Positions 33,930 through 42,825 are shown, counted from the stretch's first letter. The stretch is DNA of 48,663 bases from Methylobacterium amylolyticum (GCF_030700245.1 NZ_JAUYZI010000044.1:1-48663), one strand, 5' to 3'. Translations and numbers: made by a program. The notes: generated by a model from the sequence alone, not told the origin.

Positions 33930-34943
33930 ATGGCGAAGCTGTTCGACCGCGTGTTCGTGACGGGGGGCGCCGGCTATTGCGGCAGCCGGCTGGTGCCGCA
34001 ACTGCTCGACCAGGGCTATGCGGTCACCGTCTACGACACGATGTACTTCGGAGACGACCACTTCCCGAAGGACAAGCCGAACCTGAAGCTGATCAAGGGC
34101 GACATCCGCGACACCGCGCACTTGAAGCGCTCGATGGAGGGCCACGACGCGGTCGTCAGCCTCGCCTGCATCTCGAACGACGCGAGCTTCGAACTCGACG
34201 AGAACCTCTCGACCTCGGTCAACCTCGACGCCTTCGAGCCGATGGTGATGGCCGCCAAGGCGGTCGGCGTGAAGCGGTTCATCTATGCCTCGTCGTCCTC
34301 CGTCTACGGCGTCTCCGACCAGCCGGACGTGACCGAGGACCACCCGCTCGTGCCGCTCACGCTCTACAACAAGTACAAGGGCATGTGCGAGCCGCTCCTG
34401 AACAGGCACGCGGACGACGACTTCACGGTCGTGACGTTCCGTCCAGCCACGGTGTGCGGCTACGCCCCCCGTCAGCGGCTCGATCTCTCTGTCAACATCC
34501 TGACCAACCACGCCGTCAACAAGGGCAAAATCACCGTGTTCGGCGGCTCGCAGCTTCGCCCGAACCTCCACATCCAGGACTATTGCGACGCAGTGTTCCT
34601 ATTCCTGACGGCTCCTGCCGAGAAGATCCAGCGCGAGGTCTTCAACGTCGGATTCCAGAACATGTCGATCATGGACATCGCGCATCTCGTGCGCAAGGTG
34701 GTCGGGGAAGAGTTCCCCGACAAGGACGAGATCGACATCGTCACCACGCCGACCGACGACATCCGCTCGTACCACATCAACTCGGACAAGATCTTCCGCG
34801 TGCTGGGCTACAAGCCGCGGTACACGATCGAGGACGCCGTACGCGAGCTGTGTCAGGCGTTCGAGCGCGGCGAGCTGCCGGACAGCTTCGGGGACGACGC
34901 CTACTTCAATGTGAAGCGGCTGCAGCGGCTGAAGGCGGCATGA
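33930..34943 (+). CDS. NAD-dependent epimerase/dehydratase (SDR) 1
   Basis: A 337-residue extended SDR. It has VFVTGGAGYCGSRLVPQLL (NAD loop), KGDIRDTAHL, VSLACISNDASFELDEN, the active-site serines in YASSSSVYG, and the Y/K pair in TLYNKYKGMCE. RPATVCGYAPRQRLDLSV and NLHIQDYCDAVFLFL follow. The SxxxYG pattern fits an epimerase or reductase rather than a 4,6-dehydratase. aggag stands 6 bases before the ATG at 33930; ATG 33927 is one codon longer. It overlaps the next SDR by ATGA. Its sugar is not known. Confidence 0.85.
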   Translation: MAKLFDRVFVTGGAGYCGSRLVPQLLDQGYAVTVYDTMYFGDDHFPKDKPNLKLIKGDIRDTAHLKRSMEGHDAVVSLACISNDASFELDENLSTSVNLDAFEPMVMAAKAVGVKRFIYASSSSVYGVSDQPDVTEDHPLVPLTLYNKYKGMCEPLLNRHADDDFTVVTFRPATVCGYAPRQRLDLSVNILTNHAVNKGKITVFGGSQLRPNLHIQDYCDAVFLFLTAPAEKIQREVFNVGFQNMSIMDIAHLVRKVVGEEFPDKDEIDIVTTPTDDIRSYHINSDKIFRVLGYKPRYTIEDAVRELCQAFERGELPDSFGDDAYFNVKRLQRLKAA

Positions 34944-35953
34944 GCGGGTCACCGATCGCGGTCGTCACCGGTGGCGCCGGCTTCATCGGCAGCCACATGG
35001 TCGATCTCCTCCGCGCGCGCGGCTTCAGCGTGCGCGTGGTGGACGACTTCTCCGGCGGCCACGAGGCCAACCTAGCCCACCACGCCGACGATCCGGACGT
35101 GGTGGTCCACCGCACGGACATCCGCACGCTCACGCCGGGGCACGCGGCGTTCGAGGGCGCCCGCTACGTGTTCCACTTCGCCGGCATCGGCGACATCGTG
35201 CCCTCGATCGAGCGGCCAATCGACTACATGGACATCAACGTCCAAGGCACAGTGCGGGTGCTTGAGTGCGCCCGCGCCGCGGGCGTACAGAAGCTCGTCT
35301 ATGCCTCATCGTCCTCCTGCTACGGGTTGGCGTCGACGCCAACGCGCGAGGATCACGAGATCGCGCCACAATACCCTTATGCCCTCTCGAAGTATCAGGG
35401 CGAGCAAGCGGTATTCCATTGGCATCGGGTTTACGGTCTGCCGGCCAACGCGGTGTGTATCTTCAACGCGTACGGTACGCGGGTGCGTACCACCGGCGCC
35501 TACGGCGCCGTGTTCGGCGTGTTCCTGCGCCAGAAGCTCGCGCAGCAGCCCTTCACCGTGGTGGGCGACGGGACGCAGCTGCGCGACTTCATCTATGTCA
35601 CTGACGTGGCACGAGCTTTTCTCGCTGCGGCAGAGACACAGGAATCGGGCGAGCGGTATAATATCGGTGCGGGCAATCCGCAGTCGATCAATCGTCTGGT
35701 CGAGCTGATTGGCGGCCGAGTTCAGTACATCCCCAAGCGCCCCGGCGAGCCAGACTGCACGTTCGCTGACATCACCAAGACGACGAGCCGCTTGGGCTGG
35801 CGTCCCACCGTCCCCTTCGAGGAAGGGGTGGGGCTGATGATGGCTGAGATCGAACATTGGGCGAACGCGCCGCTTTGGGACGCCGGCTCCATCGCCGAGG
35901 CGACGAAGACGTGGTTCGCCTACTTGGCACCGAAGGAGGGGGGCTCTCGGTGA
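34940..35953 (+). CDS. NAD-dependent epimerase (SDR) 2, GalE/WbpP-like
   Basis: A 337-residue extended SDR: VVTGGAGFIGSHMVDLLRA, HFAGIGDIVPSIERPIDY, NVQGTVRVLECARAAG, ASSSSCYG, the catalytic YALSK, FNAYGTRVRTTGAYG, DGTQLRDFIYVTDVARAF and YNIGAGNPQSINRLVELI. The layout is that of UDP-hexose 4-epimerases. It overlaps both neighbours (ATGA before, GTGA after), so it sits between SDR 1 and the heptose kinase/nucleotidyltransferase in the same translation chain. It may epimerise the activated heptose-type sugar, in the way HldD acts, though it lacks HldD-specific features that I would recognise. Confidence 0.87.
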   Translation: MSGSPIAVVTGGAGFIGSHMVDLLRARGFSVRVVDDFSGGHEANLAHHADDPDVVVHRTDIRTLTPGHAAFEGARYVFHFAGIGDIVPSIERPIDYMDINVQGTVRVLECARAAGVQKLVYASSSSCYGLASTPTREDHEIAPQYPYALSKYQGEQAVFHWHRVYGLPANAVCIFNAYGTRVRTTGAYGAVFGVFLRQKLAQQPFTVVGDGTQLRDFIYVTDVARAFLAAAETQESGERYNIGAGNPQSINRLVELIGGRVQYIPKRPGEPDCTFADITKTTSRLGWRPTVPFEEGVGLMMAEIEHWANAPLWDAGSIAEATKTWFAYLAPKEGGSR

Positions 35954-37509
35954 GCACGGAATCGCTGCACGCCCGCTACGCGCACAAGATCAAAACTCCC
36001 GCGGAGCTGCGCGAGATCCTCGGGCCGCTGCCGCGCAAGCGCCGGGCTATCATGTGCCACGGGGTGTTCGACGTGGTCCATCCGGGCCACGTACGGCACA
36101 TGATCTACGCCAAGGGAAAGGCCGAGATCCTGATCGCCAGCATCACGGCGGACCGGCACATCTCAAAGGGCCATTACCGGCCGCACGTGCCGCAGAACCT
36201 GCGCGCCCTGAACCTCGCTGCGTTCGAGATGATCGACTACGTCGTCATCGACGCGAACGAGACGCCGATCGAGAACATCGGCTTCATCCAGCCGGACTAC
36301 CTGGCCAAGGGCTATGAATACAACGCGTCAGGCATGCCGCCGCGCACCGCTGAGGAGGCGGCCGCGCTCCAGGCCTACGGCGGCGAGATCGTGTTCACAC
36401 CGGGCGACATCGTCTACTCGTCCTCGACGATCATCAACGCCAAGCCACCCGACCTGAAACTCGACAAGCTTCAGGTTCTGATGGAGCAGCGTGGCTTGAG
36501 CTTCGACGACCTGTTCCGGACGCTCGACAACCTCGCCGGCCACCGCGTGCACGTGGTCGGCGACACCATCGTCGACAGCTACACGCAGTGCGCGATGATC
36601 GGCGGCCAGACCAAGACGCCGACCATGTCGGTGCTGTTCGAGCGGCGCACCGATTTCGTCGGTGGTGCGGCGATCGTGGCCAAGCACTGCCGGGCGGCTG
36701 GCGCCGAGGTAACGTTCTCGACTGTGCTGGGAGAGGACGAGCACAAGCGGTTCGTGCTCGATGACCTCGCGACCGCGGGCGTACAGGTCAATTCATTCTT
36801 CGCCAACCGTCCGACCGTGAACAAGAATGCGGTGGTTGTCGGCGGCTACCGACTGCTCAAGATCGATACGCTGGACAACAGCTCGATCTCCGACACCATC
36901 CTCAGGCAGATGACTGGCCGCATCCGCGATACTGCGACCGATGCAGTGATCTTCGCCGACTTCCGCCATGGGATCTTCAACCGCCGCACCATCCCGGCCT
37001 TCGTCGAGGCAATACCGGACGCGGCCTACAAGGTCGCCGACAGCCAAGTCGCGAGCCGGTGGGGGAACATAACAGAGTTCGCCGGCTTCGACCTGATCAC
37101 CCCGAATGAGCGGGAAGCTCGTTTCGCGCTGGGAGACCAGGACTCCGGCATTCGGCCGCTCGCTTCGGCCCTTTATGATGCAGCGAAATGCAAGCTCCTA
37201 ATCCTCAAGCTGGGCGAGCGCGGGGTGCTAGCCTGCATCGACGCCGACCACGAGTCGCTCGACAGCTTCTTCGTGATGGACAGCTTCGCGGAGGGCATCG
37301 TCGATCCGGTCGGCGCGGGCGACGCGCTCCTCGCCTACGCGACGATGGCGATGCTGGCCTCGCGCGACGACCTGCAAGCCACGATCATCGGCACGGTGGC
37401 CGCTGGCCTCGAATGCGAGTTCGACGGCAATCACCCGATCACACCCGACCACGTACGCACCCGCCTGACCAAGGTGCAGGAGCAGATGAACTATGCGCAG
37501 GCGTCGTGA
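35950..37509 (+). CDS. Nucleotidyltransferase-kinase fusion, reversed HldE order
   Basis: A 519-residue bifunctional protein. Residues about 33-165 form a cytidylyltransferase-fold domain: MCHGVFDVVHPGHVRHM with HPGH at 44-47, then YLAKGYEYN and the late SSSTIIN (an S/T-rich ISSTxI-like motif). Residues about 185-510 form a PfkB/ribokinase domain: VHVVGDTIVDSYTQC, GGAAIVAKHCRAAGAEV, DFRHGIFN, TPNEREAR, LKLGERGVL and the catalytic DPVGAGDAL at 452-460. HldE of enterobacteria has the kinase first and the nucleotidyltransferase last; here the order is swapped. It would phosphorylate the heptose phosphate at C1 and later couple it to a nucleotide. The start is GTG, overlapping the previous stop (GTGA). 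Confidence 0.88.
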   Translation: MSTESLHARYAHKIKTPAELREILGPLPRKRRAIMCHGVFDVVHPGHVRHMIYAKGKAEILIASITADRHISKGHYRPHVPQNLRALNLAAFEMIDYVVIDANETPIENIGFIQPDYLAKGYEYNASGMPPRTAEEAAALQAYGGEIVFTPGDIVYSSSTIINAKPPDLKLDKLQVLMEQRGLSFDDLFRTLDNLAGHRVHVVGDTIVDSYTQCAMIGGQTKTPTMSVLFERRTDFVGGAAIVAKHCRAAGAEVTFSTVLGEDEHKRFVLDDLATAGVQVNSFFANRPTVNKNAVVVGGYRLLKIDTLDNSSISDTILRQMTGRIRDTATDAVIFADFRHGIFNRRTIPAFVEAIPDAAYKVADSQVASRWGNITEFAGFDLITPNEREARFALGDQDSGIRPLASALYDAAKCKLLILKLGERGVLACIDADHESLDSFFVMDSFAEGIVDPVGAGDALLAYATMAMLASRDDLQATIIGTVAAGLECEFDGNHPITPDHVRTRLTKVQEQMNYAQAS

Positions 37510-37537
37510 GGCTTAGTGCGTCGATGGGCCTACCGTC

Positions 37538-38476
37538 ATGAAGGTGATCGTCGTCGGACTGGGGGTCCAGGGACATAAGCGTCGCCGCTTCGCTGGCCCG
37601 GACTACGTCACCTGCGTCGATCCCGTGCATCCGGAGGCCGACTACCGGTCGGTCGTAGACGTGCCGCTCGACCGGTACGACGCGGCGCTGTGTTGCATCC
37701 CGGATGAACCGAAATACGAGATCCTGTGCCATCTGCTCCGGCACGGAAAGCACGTGCTCGTCGAGAAGCCGCTTTGGACCAACGGGCTCGATAGGCTGCG
37801 TGACCTGCAAGATCTCGCGCGTGAGACGGGGGCCGTCTGCTACACCGCCTATAACCACCGCTTCGAGCCGCATTTCGTGCGAATGCGCGACCTGATCGCG
37901 ACGGGCGAACTCGGCCGCGTCTACTCGGTACGGCTATTCTACGGGAACGGCACCGCCCGCCTCGTGCGGGACTCGGCGTGGCGTGACGAAGGCGCGGGCG
38001 TGCTGCCCGACCTCGGCTCGCACCTCCTCGACACCTGCCGGTTCTGGCTCGGCGACGATCTCGGATCTTTCACGGTGGTCTCGGCCAACCGCTTTGAGAA
38101 TCGCGCGCCGGACCATGTGGTGATCGCCAATCGCTCGGAGCGGCTACGCGTCGAGCTGGAGATGACCCTGCTTTCCTGGCGCAATCACTTCACCTGTGAC
38201 GTGTTCGCCGAGAAGGGCAGCGCTCACATCGAGTCCCTGTGCAAATGGGGTCCTTCGACATTCACGCGGCGCACACGCATCTTGCCGAGCGGCTACCCGC
38301 CGGAGGAGCGGGTAACGCTTGTGCAGGAAGATCCGACCTGGGCGGCCGAGTACGCGCACTTCAAGGCGCTTTGCGCGGGGCGCGCGGAGGCGGATCTCGC
38401 GGGCGACGTCTGGCTTCAGGCCACCCTGTCGGACTTGGCCGACACCATCCCCGGCGCGGGGGGAGAGGCGCGATGA
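37538..38476 (+). CDS. Gfo/Idh/MocA-family oxidoreductase
   Basis: A 312-residue NAD(P)-dependent sugar oxidoreductase. It has VIVVGLGVQGHKRRRF (Rossmann loop), AALCCIPDEPKYEIL, HVLVEKPLWTN with the conserved EKP, YTAYNHRFEPHFVRM, and a C-terminal beta-sheet domain with LPDLGSHLLDTCRFWLG, whose DxxxH is the usual catalytic pair. Members oxidise or reduce hydroxyl groups on sugars and sugar nucleotides. It starts 28 bases after the fusion gene and overlaps the UGD-like gene by ATGA, suggesting that they act in sequence on the same sugar. Confidence 0.86.
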   Translation: MKVIVVGLGVQGHKRRRFAGPDYVTCVDPVHPEADYRSVVDVPLDRYDAALCCIPDEPKYEILCHLLRHGKHVLVEKPLWTNGLDRLRDLQDLARETGAVCYTAYNHRFEPHFVRMRDLIATGELGRVYSVRLFYGNGTARLVRDSAWRDEGAGVLPDLGSHLLDTCRFWLGDDLGSFTVVSANRFENRAPDHVVIANRSERLRVELEMTLLSWRNHFTCDVFAEKGSAHIESLCKWGPSTFTRRTRILPSGYPPEERVTLVQEDPTWAAEYAHFKALCAGRAEADLAGDVWLQATLSDLADTIPGAGGEAR

Positions 38477-39768
38477 CCTTGAGCCACGAGGCGGCCGGCC
38501 TCACGGTCGGCTTCGCCGGCATGACGCATCTCGGCCTCGTCTCGTCGAGCGTGGTGGCGTGGCGCGGATTCCAGACCATTTGCTACGACGCGGACGCGGC
38601 GCTCGCCGGCCGCCTGCGGGACGGTGCCCTGCCGGTGCGTGAGCCCGAACTCGATGCCATCGTGTCCGGTAACACCGGCCGGCAGATTTTCACGTCCGAG
38701 ATCGGCGAACTCGACGCGTGCGATATCGTCTACATCGCCGCCGACGTCCCCACCGACGATCGCGGGAACAGTGACCTCTCCGCCATCGCTCTGCTGATCG
38801 ACCACGTGGCGGCTGCGTTGCGCCCGGACGCGCTGCTGGTTGTGCTGTGCCAGGTGCCGCCGGGCTTCACCCGGGCGATCACCTCCGTCCCGCCGGAGCG
38901 GCTGTACTACCAGGTCGAGACACTCGTTTTCGGCATCGCGGTGCAGCGAGCCCGGGAACCCGAGCGTTACATCGTCGGCTGCGCCGATCCAGAAGCACGT
39001 CTCGACCCGCGCTTCGCGGCTTTCCTCGGCGCAGCCAACTGCCCGATCCTGCCGATGCGCTACGAGAGCGCGGAACTTGCTAAGATCGCGATCAACTGCT
39101 GCCTCGTGGCCTCGATCAGTGTCGCCAACACGCTAGCCGAAGTCTGCGAGGGCGTCGGCGCAGACTGGAGCGAGATCGTGCCTGCGCTCAAGCTCGACGC
39201 GCGGATCGGCCCGAAAGCCTACCTCGCTCCAGGCCTCGGCATCGCCGGCGGCAACCTGGAGCGCGATCTCGCCACTGTGATCGGGCTGGCCGACGCCCAA
39301 AATGCCGACGCCGGGGTCGTCCGCGCTTGGGTGAGTAACAGTCGCCATCGCCGTGGATGGGCGACCCGCGAAATCCGGAAGGCTCTTTTAGAGACCAGAC
39401 CCGACGCAACCGTCGCCGTGTGGGGGCTCGCCTATAAAGAGAACACCCATTCCACCAAAAACTCGCCCTCGCTCGCCACGCTGGCGGAGCTGCCGGGCAC
39501 GCGGTTTACGGTCCACGACCCGGCCATCCGGTCGGAGACCCATCGTCAGGTCGCCGAACCACTGGACGCCCTAGAGGGGGCTGCCGCTCTGATGATCCTC
39601 ACGCCCTGGCCGCAATACCGAGGCTTTGGTCCCGCCGACATCGCCGGTCGGCTCGCCGGGCGGCTCGTCCTCGACCCTTATCGCGTACTCGACCGCCAAG
39701 CGGCGCTCGACGCAGGTCTCGATTACCGGACGCTGGGTGTAGGCGGCGATGGGCGGAAGGCTTCCTGA
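38473..39768 (+). CDS. UDP-sugar dehydrogenase homologue lacking the catalytic Cys
   Basis: A 431-residue protein with the three-domain layout of UDP-glucose/GDP-mannose dehydrogenases: VGFAGMTHLGLVSSSVVA, ADVPTDDRGNSDLSAI, QVPPGFTRAI, ESAELAKIAINCCLVASIS with the family lysine and asparagine, and a C-terminal VAVWGLAYKENTHSTKNSP domain. The active-site loop normally reads PGxGFGGSCFPKD; here residues 253-265 are PGLGIAGGNLERD. Asn261 replaces the cysteine that forms the thiohemiacetal, and the PK pair is lost. The normal two-step oxidation to a uronate should therefore not be possible. It overlaps the genes on both sides (ATGA, TGATG). The ATG at 38473 is the family-like start, although the frame opens earlier. 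Confidence 0.85.
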   Translation: MTLSHEAAGLTVGFAGMTHLGLVSSSVVAWRGFQTICYDADAALAGRLRDGALPVREPELDAIVSGNTGRQIFTSEIGELDACDIVYIAADVPTDDRGNSDLSAIALLIDHVAAALRPDALLVVLCQVPPGFTRAITSVPPERLYYQVETLVFGIAVQRAREPERYIVGCADPEARLDPRFAAFLGAANCPILPMRYESAELAKIAINCCLVASISVANTLAEVCEGVGADWSEIVPALKLDARIGPKAYLAPGLGIAGGNLERDLATVIGLADAQNADAGVVRAWVSNSRHRRGWATREIRKALLETRPDATVAVWGLAYKENTHSTKNSPSLATLAELPGTRFTVHDPAIRSETHRQVAEPLDALEGAAALMILTPWPQYRGFGPADIAGRLAGRLVLDPYRVLDRQAALDAGLDYRTLGVGGDGRKAS

Positions 39769-40664
39769 TGCTCACTCATCTCAATACCTCTCCCCGAATG
39801 CCTACGCGCGCCGTGGTGATCGGCGGGGCCGGCTTCGTCGGTGGCGCTGTTGCGAGGCGTCTATCCGCGGAGAGCCTCGAGATCTTGTCGCTCGGCCGCA
39901 CGGAGGTCGACCTCCTCGCGCCCGACGCAGGCGAGAGGCTGGCACGTTTGCTGCGTTCAGGCGACGCGGTCGTGTTCGCCGCCGCCCGCGCCCCCTGCCG
40001 GGATGTCGGCATGATGATCGACAACTTGGCCATTGTCGGAGCCGTCCTCGACGCCTTCGCCGCAGCCCCGCCTGCCCATGTGGTCAACATCAGTTCGGAC
40101 GCAGTCTACGGCGACGAGGCCGTCCCGCTCACCGAGGCGATGGCGCCCGCGCCGACCAGCATGCACGGCGCGATGCACCTCGCTCGCGAGATCGCGCTGC
40201 GCGGTGCCGTCGGCGACCGGCTGGCCACCTTGCGCCCGACCCTGATCTACGGCGCCGGCGATCCGCACAACGGTTACGGCCCCAACCGCTTTCGGCGGCT
40301 CGCGGCCCGAGGCGAGGAGATCGCGCTGTTCGGCGACGGAGAGGAGAGACGCGATCACGTCTCGGTCGACGACGTAGCCGACCTCGCCGCCCGCATGGTC
40401 CTGCACCGCTCGATTGGGGTTCTCAATGCGGCCACAGGCACGGTCCACAGCTTCCGGGAGGCGGCCGAGCTCGCGGTGGCACAGGCGAAGCCGGCAACAG
40501 GCGGACGACGTTCGACCATCCGTGGCACGCCGCGCAGCGGACCGATGCCGCACAACGGCTTCCGCCCGTTCGACCCGGCCGCGACCTACGGCGCCTTCCC
40601 CGGCTTCCGCTACACCGGGCTCGAAGAGGGTATGGCCCGCGCCGCGGCGGACAGCCGAAGCTGA
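39768..40664 (+). CDS. SDR 3 with altered YxxxK motif
   Basis: A 298-residue extended SDR with VVIGGAGFVGGAVARRL as its NAD loop, VVFAAARAP, NISSDAVYGDEAVPLTEAM, RPTLIYGAGDPHNGYGPNR and RRDHVSVDDVADLAARM. Where the catalytic YxxxK stands in relatives (PYGASK), residues 132-137 read MHGAMH, so Tyr is His133 and Lys is His137. All other landmarks are intact, so this is a specialised subgroup rather than a dead gene. It may bind or act on its sugar nucleotide differently. It shares one base with the previous stop (TGATG). A second start at 39798 (MPTRAVVIGG) is possible. Confidence 0.8.
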   Translation: MLTHLNTSPRMPTRAVVIGGAGFVGGAVARRLSAESLEILSLGRTEVDLLAPDAGERLARLLRSGDAVVFAAARAPCRDVGMMIDNLAIVGAVLDAFAAAPPAHVVNISSDAVYGDEAVPLTEAMAPAPTSMHGAMHLAREIALRGAVGDRLATLRPTLIYGAGDPHNGYGPNRFRRLAARGEEIALFGDGEERRDHVSVDDVADLAARMVLHRSIGVLNAATGTVHSFREAAELAVAQAKPATGGRRSTIRGTPRSGPMPHNGFRPFDPAATYGAFPGFRYTGLEEGMARAAADSRS

Positions 40665-40671
40665 GGAGAGC

Positions 40672-41328
40672 ATGGCCGAGATCAACTTACTGCGTGCGCT
40701 TCCGCAGACGAAGCGCAACGTCCAGCAGCGTGGCGCGGCCAAGTCGCCGGAGGTGATTGCCGCGTCGCGGGAGTATGGCCAGCTCTACTTCGACGGGCCG
40801 CGGGACTATGGCTACGGTGGCTACCGCTATGACGGCCGCTGGGTGCCGGTGGCGCGGGACATCGTGGAGCATTTCGGCCTCAAGCCGGGTATGCGGGTGC
40901 TCGACGTGGGGTGCGCCAAGGGCTTCCTCGTCAAGGATCTGATGATCGCGTGCCCGGGACTGGAGGCCTTCGGTCTCGACATCTCGCGCTATGCGCTTGA
41001 CCACTGTGAGCCTGAGGTGGTCGGTCGGCTGCATCTCGGTTCGGGTGACGACTTGCCGTTCCCAGACGGCAGCTTCGACTGCGTCATCAGCCTCAACACG
41101 ATCCACAATTTCGATCGGGCAGGCGCCGCGCGCGCTCTGCGCGAGATGCAACGCCTGTCAGGTGGGCGCGCTTTTGTCCAAGTCGATAGCTATCGTACGC
41201 CCGAGCAGAAAGAGCTCTTCGAGAGCTGGGTACTGACGGCCAAGTTTTACGACTATCCCGAGGGCTGGATCAGCCTTTTCAAGGAGGCGGGTTACACCGG
41301 CGATCATTACTGGACGATCGTCGAGTGA
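40672..41328 (+). CDS. Class I SAM-dependent methyltransferase
   Basis: A 218-residue single-domain methyltransferase. It has a short helical N-terminus (INLLRALPQTKRNVQQR), then VLDVGCAKGFLVKDLMI as the SAM loop, AFGLDISRYALDHC with the ribose-binding aspartate, GSGDDLPFPDGSFDCVISL and LREMQRLSGGRAFVQVDSY. It is of the Methyltransf_11 type, likely an O- or N-methyltransferase on the sugar. aggag stands just before the ATG at 40672, and the 3' end overlaps the NUDIX gene by GTGA. The aromatic-rich segment DYGYGGYRYDG at 43-53 is unusual and could form the acceptor site. Confidence 0.83.
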   Translation: MAEINLLRALPQTKRNVQQRGAAKSPEVIAASREYGQLYFDGPRDYGYGGYRYDGRWVPVARDIVEHFGLKPGMRVLDVGCAKGFLVKDLMIACPGLEAFGLDISRYALDHCEPEVVGRLHLGSGDDLPFPDGSFDCVISLNTIHNFDRAGAARALREMQRLSGGRAFVQVDSYRTPEQKELFESWVLTAKFYDYPEGWISLFKEAGYTGDHYWTIVE

Positions 41329-41837
41329 GAGCCGCGCCCGACATTCACAATCTCTTCCGCCCGCCCGCGCGCCTCGACTTTCACGACGCGGCAGTTGCCC
41401 TCATCACGCTCGATGACGGCCGCTACCTGATGCAGTTGCGCGATGACAAGCCAGGCATCTTCTACCCCGATCATTGGGGTCTGTTCGGCGGTGCGATCGA
41501 TCCTGGCGAAGACGCCGAGAGCGCCGTACGCCGTGAGTTGCGGGAAGAGCTCGATCTGGATGCCGGCCCACTGCGCTACTTTACGCGATTCGACTTTGAT
41601 TTCGACTGCATCGGCGCAGGGCGCCGCGGGCGGACCTACTTCGAACTCACGATCGCGTCGGCAGATCTGCCCCACTTGCGGCTCGGAGAGGGGCGACTTA
41701 TGCAGCCATTGCAACCGGACATGCTGCTGATCGAGCGGCTGGTGCCCTACGACTCTTTCGCCATCTGGCTCCACCTTGCTTCCCGGCGACCGGCGCCGAG
41801 TTCCGAGCCGACGCAAACCGAACGAGGCATCCCATGA
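41325..41837 (+). CDS. NUDIX hydrolase
   Basis: A 170-residue NUDIX protein. The box is complete in spacing: GAIDPGEDAESAVRREL followed by REELDL, with the REL-REE metal ligands; the last G of the consensus is D. Before it are AALITLDDGRYLMQLRDD-like strands and HWGLFGG, as in GDP-mannose mannosyl hydrolase-like and other sugar-nucleotide NUDIX enzymes. It has a GTG start overlapping the methyltransferase stop, and its own stop overlaps the next SDR by ATGA. It may clear a wrong or excess nucleotide sugar, or act directly in the pathway. Confidence 0.85.
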   Translation: MRAAPDIHNLFRPPARLDFHDAAVALITLDDGRYLMQLRDDKPGIFYPDHWGLFGGAIDPGEDAESAVRRELREELDLDAGPLRYFTRFDFDFDCIGAGRRGRTYFELTIASADLPHLRLGEGRLMQPLQPDMLLIERLVPYDSFAIWLHLASRRPAPSSEPTQTERGIP

Positions 41838-42823
41838 AAACTTACGCGATCCTCGGCGGCGGCGGCAGCTTCGGCATCCACGCAGCGATGTATCTTCTCG
41901 ATCACGCCAACCCAAGGAAGGTCATCGGCATCGGTCGCAACCCATTGCGCAGCAAAGCTTTCTCGCTCGACATCGATAAGCGTGACGGTTACCAGTACTA
42001 CGCCCGTCACATCACCTACGAACTCGATCTGCTCTTGGAGATCTTGGATAAGGAGAAGCCGGACGTCATCGTTAATTTCGCCGCGCAGGGCGAGGGGGCA
42101 GTCTCGTGGAAGCATTCCTGGCGCTTCTTCGAGACCAACTCGATGGCGCTTGCTCGTCTGACCGAGGAGCTTATGAAGCGCGACTGGCTGGAGCGTTTCA
42201 TCCAGATCGGGACTTCCGAGATGTACGGCTCGGTCGATCATGCGACCAAAGAAGATGAGCCCATCAAGCCGTCCAGCCCGTACGCTGCATCGAAGGTCGC
42301 CTTCGACATGTACCTCATGTCGGTGCACAAATTCCTCAAGTTCCCGATGAACGTGCTGCGCCCCTCGAACGCGTACTGTTCCGGCCAGCTCCTGCATCGC
42401 GTGATACCGAAAGCCGTGTTGTGCGGCTTGACGGGCCAGCGGCTACCGCTCCATGGCGGCGGACGGGCGGAGAAATCCTACATTCATGCGCGCGATCTAG
42501 GCAGAGCGATCCACCTCACCGCCGAGAAGGCAGAGTTAGGCAAGATCTACAACGTTGGCCCCCAGGATCCGACCTCAATCCGGCGTGTCGTCGAACTTTG
42601 CGCCGAAGCGGTCGGCGTGCCGTTCGAGCAGCTCTGCGAGGTCACCGGTGATCGCCTCGGACAGGATTCCCGCTACTGGCTCGACTCCTCGGCAATCAAG
42701 ACCGACCTCGGTTGGGAGCCGAAGATTGGCTGGGAGGAGGGCCTGGCAGACGTGGTGGCCTGGGCGAGAGACAATCTTGACGAGCTGAAGCGCGCGCCTC
42801 TCGATTACACGCTGCGGGGCTGA
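41834..42823 (+). CDS. SDR 4, NDP-sugar 4,6-dehydratase-like
   Basis: A 329-residue extended SDR. The NAD loop is AILGGGGSFGIHAAMYLL. The active site has GTSEMYGSV, the T-S-E pattern of GDP-mannose and related 4,6-dehydratases, followed by SSPYAASKVAFD with Y and K. RPSNAYCSGQLLHRVIPK, RAEKSYIHARDLGRAIHL and YNVGPQDPTSIRRVVEL follow. The TSE triad suggests that it removes water across C5/C6 of an NDP-sugar to give a 4-keto-6-deoxy product, so a 6-deoxyheptose intermediate is plausible in this unit. It overlaps the NUDIX gene, and the transketolase begins 2 bases after its stop. Confidence 0.86.
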   Translation: MKTYAILGGGGSFGIHAAMYLLDHANPRKVIGIGRNPLRSKAFSLDIDKRDGYQYYARHITYELDLLLEILDKEKPDVIVNFAAQGEGAVSWKHSWRFFETNSMALARLTEELMKRDWLERFIQIGTSEMYGSVDHATKEDEPIKPSSPYAASKVAFDMYLMSVHKFLKFPMNVLRPSNAYCSGQLLHRVIPKAVLCGLTGQRLPLHGGGRAEKSYIHARDLGRAIHLTAEKAELGKIYNVGPQDPTSIRRVVELCAEAVGVPFEQLCEVTGDRLGQDSRYWLDSSAIKTDLGWEPKIGWEEGLADVVAWARDNLDELKRAPLDYTLRG

Positions 42824-42825
42824 GC

